Shown here one piece after another: positions 60,696-64,000 of a DNA stretch of 64,000 bases. Origin of the DNA: Paenibacillus sp. GSMTC-2017 (lineage in GTDB: Bacteria > Bacillota > Bacilli > Paenibacillales > Paenibacillaceae); the NCBI RefSeq assembly GCF_016019935.1, contig NZ_JAECMT010000001.1:744022-808021 (forward strand). The letters are read 5' to 3'. The number at the start of each line of letters is the position of its first letter. Positions within the stretch are counted from its first letter, which is position 1. Position numbers and translations under genes: made by a program. The notes beneath the pieces are model-generated. The model saw nothing but the letters and a program-made list of their open reading frames with translations. It had not been told where the DNA came from and made no database searches.

Positions 60696-62088
60696 CTACT
60701 TCACCTCCATTAACTAAATCTACCGAAACCCATTCTGCTTGCACCACTTTTTTGGGAAAACCCATATAAAAAGTTGTCCCTTCGCCTTTTTTGGATCGGA
60801 AATTAAGTGAGCCCTTATGTTTTCGCATCACGTGATAGGCGTAAGGTAAACCTAGACCAAAGTTATTACCACCTAATTTAGTCGTATAAAATGGTTCAAA
60901 AATACTCATACTTTCCACTCTATTCATACCTGGTCCACTATCTTTAATTTCAATAACTAACTCACGTTTCATATCTGTTATCGTAACTTCTAGCTTTCCA
61001 GCACCATTCATTGCCTCTACAGCATTTATAATTAGATTCGTAATTGCTTCTGATACTTGAGCATGATCAATCTTGCATTGCCAGCCAGCAACTAATGTAG
61101 TCGTTAATTGAACATTACCTAATGCAGGACGAAGTGTATGAAGTGTCCCTTCTACTAAGCTAGCAAGATCTCCTTGTTCTAGTTGAAGCTGAATATCTTC
61201 TGTTCTCTGATGTACACGTTGAACCATCTCCTCCATATGCCTAGACGCCGATAATATGGAATTGATATCTTCCAGCAAATCCATTTGATTTGTGGAGATG
61301 GCGTGACGCTTCATTTTCTCACCGAAAAGTCGCAGTTTACCTGCGTCATTTTTGATCGCATGATTTAACATAGCCGTCCCCGAAGTAACTGCTCTTAGTG
61401 TAGAGTCATATCGTTTTCTATCAATTAGTACACGCATCCCCATAAATCCATATGTAAAGAGGCCGCCAAAAAATATAGTTGCACCCACTACCACAATCCA
61501 AGTGTTATAGATCCACATACGCATCATACCCATACTTGGAAGGATGTAATTCATAAACATAACAAAGAGGACTGTAGGCAATACAGCGAAACAGACTATC
61601 CAGTGTGTACGTGCTAACATCGTTGGAGGGATACGTTTGGACAACACAATAATCGTACCTAATATAATGTAGGGCGCTGCCCACCATACAACAACATGAT
61701 AGGTGATTGGATATTGTGTTGTATAAAAGGGTGTCGTCGCTATAGTGTAAAAGATTGGGATTAAAAGCAGTAGTGGAAGAAACAACGATAAAGCCCGGTT
61801 CAACGGGAAATTGCGGTATGAAAGTGCAAAGAGCAGGAAGAAATAAGGAATACCATAATAAGAAAACAAGGAAGAAAACACTTGCAGTTGATATATCATC
61901 AACTGTACACTTTCATTTGCACCCGCTTGAACAGCTTGCGGCAACCAATTATAATCGATCAGTGCCGCAAGAGCTCCCGTGCCGCCGCTAAAAGTAAGTG
62001 CGCCGAGTCGCTGATTAACAGCAGAACTCGGCTCAGACAGCCAAAGTATTGCCGCTATTGCAAATAAGGCAATAAGAACAAAAAGCAT
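60688..62088 (-). CDS. Membrane sensor histidine kinase
   Basis: 466 residues. About seven membrane helices (residues about 1-225) form the sensor part with no recognisable extracytoplasmic domain. The cytoplasmic part has an unusual H-box (TAMLNHAIKNDAGKLRLF, phospho-His in HAIKND), a dimerisation helix, then N-box (EAITNLIINAVEAM), G1 (EIKDSGPGMN) and G2 (GGNNFGLGLPYAYHVM). The HATPase order is that of conventional HK families, with the membrane-embedded sensing seen in several Firmicute kinases. Start ATG behind AAAGGAG. Stimulus unknown. Confidence 0.9.
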   Translation of the reverse strand: MLFVLIALFAIAAILWLSEPSSAVNQRLGALTFSGGTGALAALIDYNWLPQAVQAGANESVQLMIYQLQVFSSLFSYYGIPYFFLLFALSYRNFPLNRALSLFLPLLLLIPIFYTIATTPFYTTQYPITYHVVVWWAAPYIILGTIIVLSKRIPPTMLARTHWIVCFAVLPTVLFVMFMNYILPSMGMMRMWIYNTWIVVVGATIFFGGLFTYGFMGMRVLIDRKRYDSTLRAVTSGTAMLNHAIKNDAGKLRLFGEKMKRHAISTNQMDLLEDINSILSASRHMEEMVQRVHQRTEDIQLQLEQGDLASLVEGTLHTLRPALGNVQLTTTLVAGWQCKIDHAQVSEAITNLIINAVEAMNGAGKLEVTITDMKRELVIEIKDSGPGMNRVESMSIFEPFYTTKLGGNNFGLGLPYAYHVMRKHKGSLNFRSKKGEGTTFYMGFPKKVVQAEWVSVDLVNGGEVVE

Positions 62089-62110
62089 CTTACAGCTCCT
62101 TTACTACTCC

Positions 62111-62842
62111 TTAATCATTCACTTCTATCGTTATCGGTGACCACTCAGCAATTACGGTTTGTCCATGTACGGAAACACTGCCTTCTGGACCCAAATCTTT
62201 TTCCGTCATAATACCTAATGCTACGGTGAATTCATTAAACTTAACGGGTATATGTTGTTCTCTGCGGACTTCTACTCCATTTACATAGAATACAGCTTCA
62301 TCATTATTTCGGTTATACGAAATTTTGTACGTATTAAATTCTCGCGGGATAAATGCTTCTTGATCTTCTTTGAAGACGCAGAAATAACGTGTCCCTTCAG
62401 TCTCAGGCACATTTACCCCAGGGAACGGCAATACACCATATACACTTGCGTATTGATCATTACTCGCAAAAAAGTCCAATGCGCCACCTGTTGTAAAATC
62501 AAGCAGATTTAACGAAACATAACCGTCATAAAGGTCACCAGCAACTGTATTTTGTGTTCTTGCTCGAATGTTCAGCTCAAAGCTAATTTCTCCGGTCTCT
62601 GGTACTACCACCGGTTTGGCAGAGTAATACATATGTTTTGCATTATCTAAAATTTGCACTTGATCATTCGATCTACTTAATGTGGCGCGGACATAAAGGA
62701 TACTATTGCGCACAATAACGACTGCATTCGGCTCACGATATTTCCAAAACGAACCATCTGGAAGCGGGAACCCACCTATTTTCCAAACCTCACCATCGTT
62801 CAATATTGTATGAAAATCGCCTAACGTTTTACTATTATTCAT
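62111..62842 (-). CDS. Protein of unknown function, possibly DUF6081-like
   Basis: 243 residues with no signal peptide and no membrane helix. The pattern of beta-strands and aromatic residues (FPLPDGSFWKYREPNAVV, EISFELNIRARTQN, FYVNGVEVRRE, TVALGIMTEKD) suggests a concanavalin-like beta-sandwich. It resembles DUF6081 proteins by eye, but that assignment is uncertain. It is encoded 22 bases before the sensor kinase and 32 bases after the prenyltransferase, so it is probably cotranscribed. Possible ligand-binding partner of the two-component system. Confidence 0.5.
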   Translation of the reverse strand: MNNSKTLGDFHTILNDGEVWKIGGFPLPDGSFWKYREPNAVVIVRNSILYVRATLSRSNDQVQILDNAKHMYYSAKPVVVPETGEISFELNIRARTQNTVAGDLYDGYVSLNLLDFTTGGALDFFASNDQYASVYGVLPFPGVNVPETEGTRYFCVFKEDQEAFIPREFNTYKISYNRNNDEAVFYVNGVEVRREQHIPVKFNEFTVALGIMTEKDLGPEGSVSVHGQTVIAEWSPITIEVND

Positions 62843-62874
62843 TATATGCCCTCTTCTCTAATTGTCTATTGATT

Positions 62875-63789
62875 TTATTGTAAGGCTCCCTGAATGATCA
62901 GGACAGCTATTAATACGAGACCACAGCGCATCGTAGCTTTTAATGAGGCACCCATTAAAGGCAAATAAGCAACTGATTTATTATGCTCGTTCAAACGACC
63001 ATAAACTATATATAATGGTATAGCTGTCGGAAGTGCAATCAAAGCGTATACTGGAAGAGCTTTGAATACGATACCCACAACTAATGATAAATACGCAAGG
63101 AAAAGCAACACTCTAGAAAATACTAATGCGCGTTTCTCTCCCCAGACGACAACTAATGTACGTTTACCCGCTTGTCTGTCACCTTCCCAGTGAAGAAAAT
63201 GATGATTAAACAATATAAGCGTTGTAAGCAAACCAATCGGTAACGATAACAGTAGTGCTCGATAATCAAGTGCTGACGTTTGCACATAATACGCACCTAC
63301 TACTGGGAGCACACCAAATGCAAGCAGTATCGCAAGTTCACTATAGCCTTTCCCTCTATAACCAAATCGAATTGGTGGAGCAACATAAAAGTATGCAATG
63401 AATGCACCTGCAAGTCCAAACATTAGCACAGCCCATCCGCTAAATAAGCTTAGAATTATACCGCAAAGGGCAGCAATGAAGAAGAGCAACCATGTAATCA
63501 TTTTAAAGACCCCTATACTCCATGTACCGTTAGTCAAAAATCCGGAATTCGTGGATATTGCACCTTCTGTCCCTTTTGCAGCATCGTCCGTCCCATTATA
63601 ATAATCCCACAAATCATTGATCATATTAGAAAATAGATGTGCTGCTCCTGCACCAATTAATGTGAGTACAAACAATATTGGACGAAATTGTCCTACCCAG
63701 ACAAAAGCTCCCAACGCGCCAAGCACAACGGGAATGAGCATGACCGGTATCACCTTGAATCTAGATGCCTTCATAAATTGCTTCAACAT
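62875..63789 (-). CDS. UbiA-family prenyltransferase (MenA-like)
   Basis: 304 residues with eight or nine membrane helices. The first Asp-rich motif is NMINDLWDYYNGTD (NDxxDxxxD) and the second is HWEGDRQAGKRT (DxxxGKRT). The GTEGAISTNSG segment between them fits the MenA/COG1575 type, which transfers a polyprenyl chain to 1,4-dihydroxy-2-naphthoate in menaquinone synthesis. No other men or hep genes are in view, so it may be MenA or a related prenyltransferase. It is followed by the unknown protein gene and the kinase/regulator pair. Confidence 0.85.
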   Translation of the reverse strand: MLKQFMKASRFKVIPVMLIPVVLGALGAFVWVGQFRPILFVLTLIGAGAAHLFSNMINDLWDYYNGTDDAAKGTEGAISTNSGFLTNGTWSIGVFKMITWLLFFIAALCGIILSLFSGWAVLMFGLAGAFIAYFYVAPPIRFGYRGKGYSELAILLAFGVLPVVGAYYVQTSALDYRALLLSLPIGLLTTLILFNHHFLHWEGDRQAGKRTLVVVWGEKRALVFSRVLLFLAYLSLVVGIVFKALPVYALIALPTAIPLYIVYGRLNEHNKSVAYLPLMGASLKATMRCGLVLIAVLIIQGALQ

Positions 63790-63798
63790 GATTACTCA

Positions 63799-63996
63799 CT
63801 ACCCTTTCCTCATATATATAATCTCATGACAATATCGTCTAGCAAGTGTTTGAAAATACGCGGATTGTATTGAAATAACTGCAACAAATAAGATGTTGCT
63901 GAGTGCTGTATGTTGCTCTGCTGTTAAACCCAGTATGTTATCTGCAATAGTAGAAGCTTCTTCAACTATTATCTTCTCCAATTCATCCGCTTTCAT
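63799..63996 (-). CDS. Small protein of unknown function, start near window edge
   Basis: 65 residues, helical, with a hydrophobic middle (TALSNILFVAVISIQSAYFQ) and a basic end. The stop lies within the ribosome binding region of the prenyltransferase gene, so it is probably upstream in the same transcript. The ATG at 63994-63996 is only 4 bases from the window end, so it may be internal to a longer gene. I do not recognise the family. Confidence 0.4.
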   Translation of the reverse strand: MKADELEKIIVEEASTIADNILGLTAEQHTALSNILFVAVISIQSAYFQTLARRYCHEIIYMRKG

Positions 63997-64000
63997 CGTT

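Noticed and set aside
1..64000. CRISPR arrays, tRNA or rRNA genes, insertion sequences, prophage, attachment sites
   Set aside because: No repeated spacer pattern, cloverleaf sequence, transposase, integrase or phage gene was seen in reading the window.

Overview
The window is a chromosomal segment of a low-to-moderate GC, endospore-forming Firmicute with diaminopimelate-type peptidoglycan. It is most likely a member of the Paenibacillaceae (Paenibacillus-like). The evidence is a full sporulation set (spoIIGA-sigE-sigG, spoVD, a SpoVE-type flippase/polymerase, an RsfA regulator, a YhcN/YlaJ lipoprotein), a MurE with the DNPR motif of DAP-adding enzymes, bacillithiol biosynthesis (bshC), and the Bacillus-type gene order around the division and cell wall (dcw) cluster. 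The species assignment is inference. No prophage, insertion sequence, CRISPR array, rRNA or tRNA gene was seen.

Left end (1-5.2 kb): the start of lspA, a YteA/YlyA-type DksA-like gene in reverse orientation, a small membrane protein gene (DUF5665), and a type 2 ileS behind a sigma-A promoter and an isoleucine (ATC) T-box leader. 5.2-9.3 kb is the ylm block on the minus strand (divIVA, ylmH, yggT, sepF, ylmE, ylmD, ylmC). 9.4-12.1 kb holds sigG, sigE and spoIIGA, with a hairpin upstream of the sigG TTG start. 12.4-32.4 kb is the dcw cluster, transcribed right to left: mraZ, rsmH, ftsL, pbpB, spoVD, murE, murF, mraY, murD, spoVE/ftsW, murG, murB, murA, divIB, ftsA, ftsZ. MraZ-type decamer repeats lie in front of mraZ. 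A good sigma-H promoter match and a 0A box lie in front of ftsA. Two terminators separate ftsZ from spoIIGA.

32.4-40.6 kb carries a DUF4349 lipoprotein, a beta-lactamase-fold hydrolase, ahcY, bshC, a DUF3397 protein, panE, an RsfA-family regulator and a small DUF2626 membrane protein. 40.6-50.8 kb carries a MidA-type methyltransferase, an exported coiled-coil protein of unknown function, an orphan membrane-anchored solute-binding protein, and the yla block (phoH-like ylaK, ylaJ, an LCP cell-wall ligase, ylaH, typA). 50.9-57.4 kb has two divergent TerC-family genes, thiI-nifZ, a lytic transglycosylase, a truncated CPBP-like gene and an atypical alpha carbonic anhydrase. 57.6-64 kb has a DUF2339/YwaF membrane pair behind a palindrome, and an apparent operon of a small unknown ORF, a UbiA-type prenyltransferase, an unknown beta-sandwich-like protein, and a sensor kinase/response regulator pair.

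Most of the window is conserved core biology for precursor synthesis, septation, the early sporulation switch and translation. I see no convincing undescribed multi-gene system. The best unexplained items are the coiled-coil plus C-terminal domain protein at 41.9 kb, the kinase/regulator/unknown/prenyltransferase operon at 60-63.8 kb, the near-palindrome at 59.93 kb, a 22-codon ORF with a consensus ribosome binding site at 46.6 kb, and the layered control sites in front of sigG, ftsA and mraZ. Start codons were chosen by ribosome binding site. At least seven genes appear to start at TTG (yggT, ylmC, sigG, ftsA, murA, thiI and the 41.9 kb gene).
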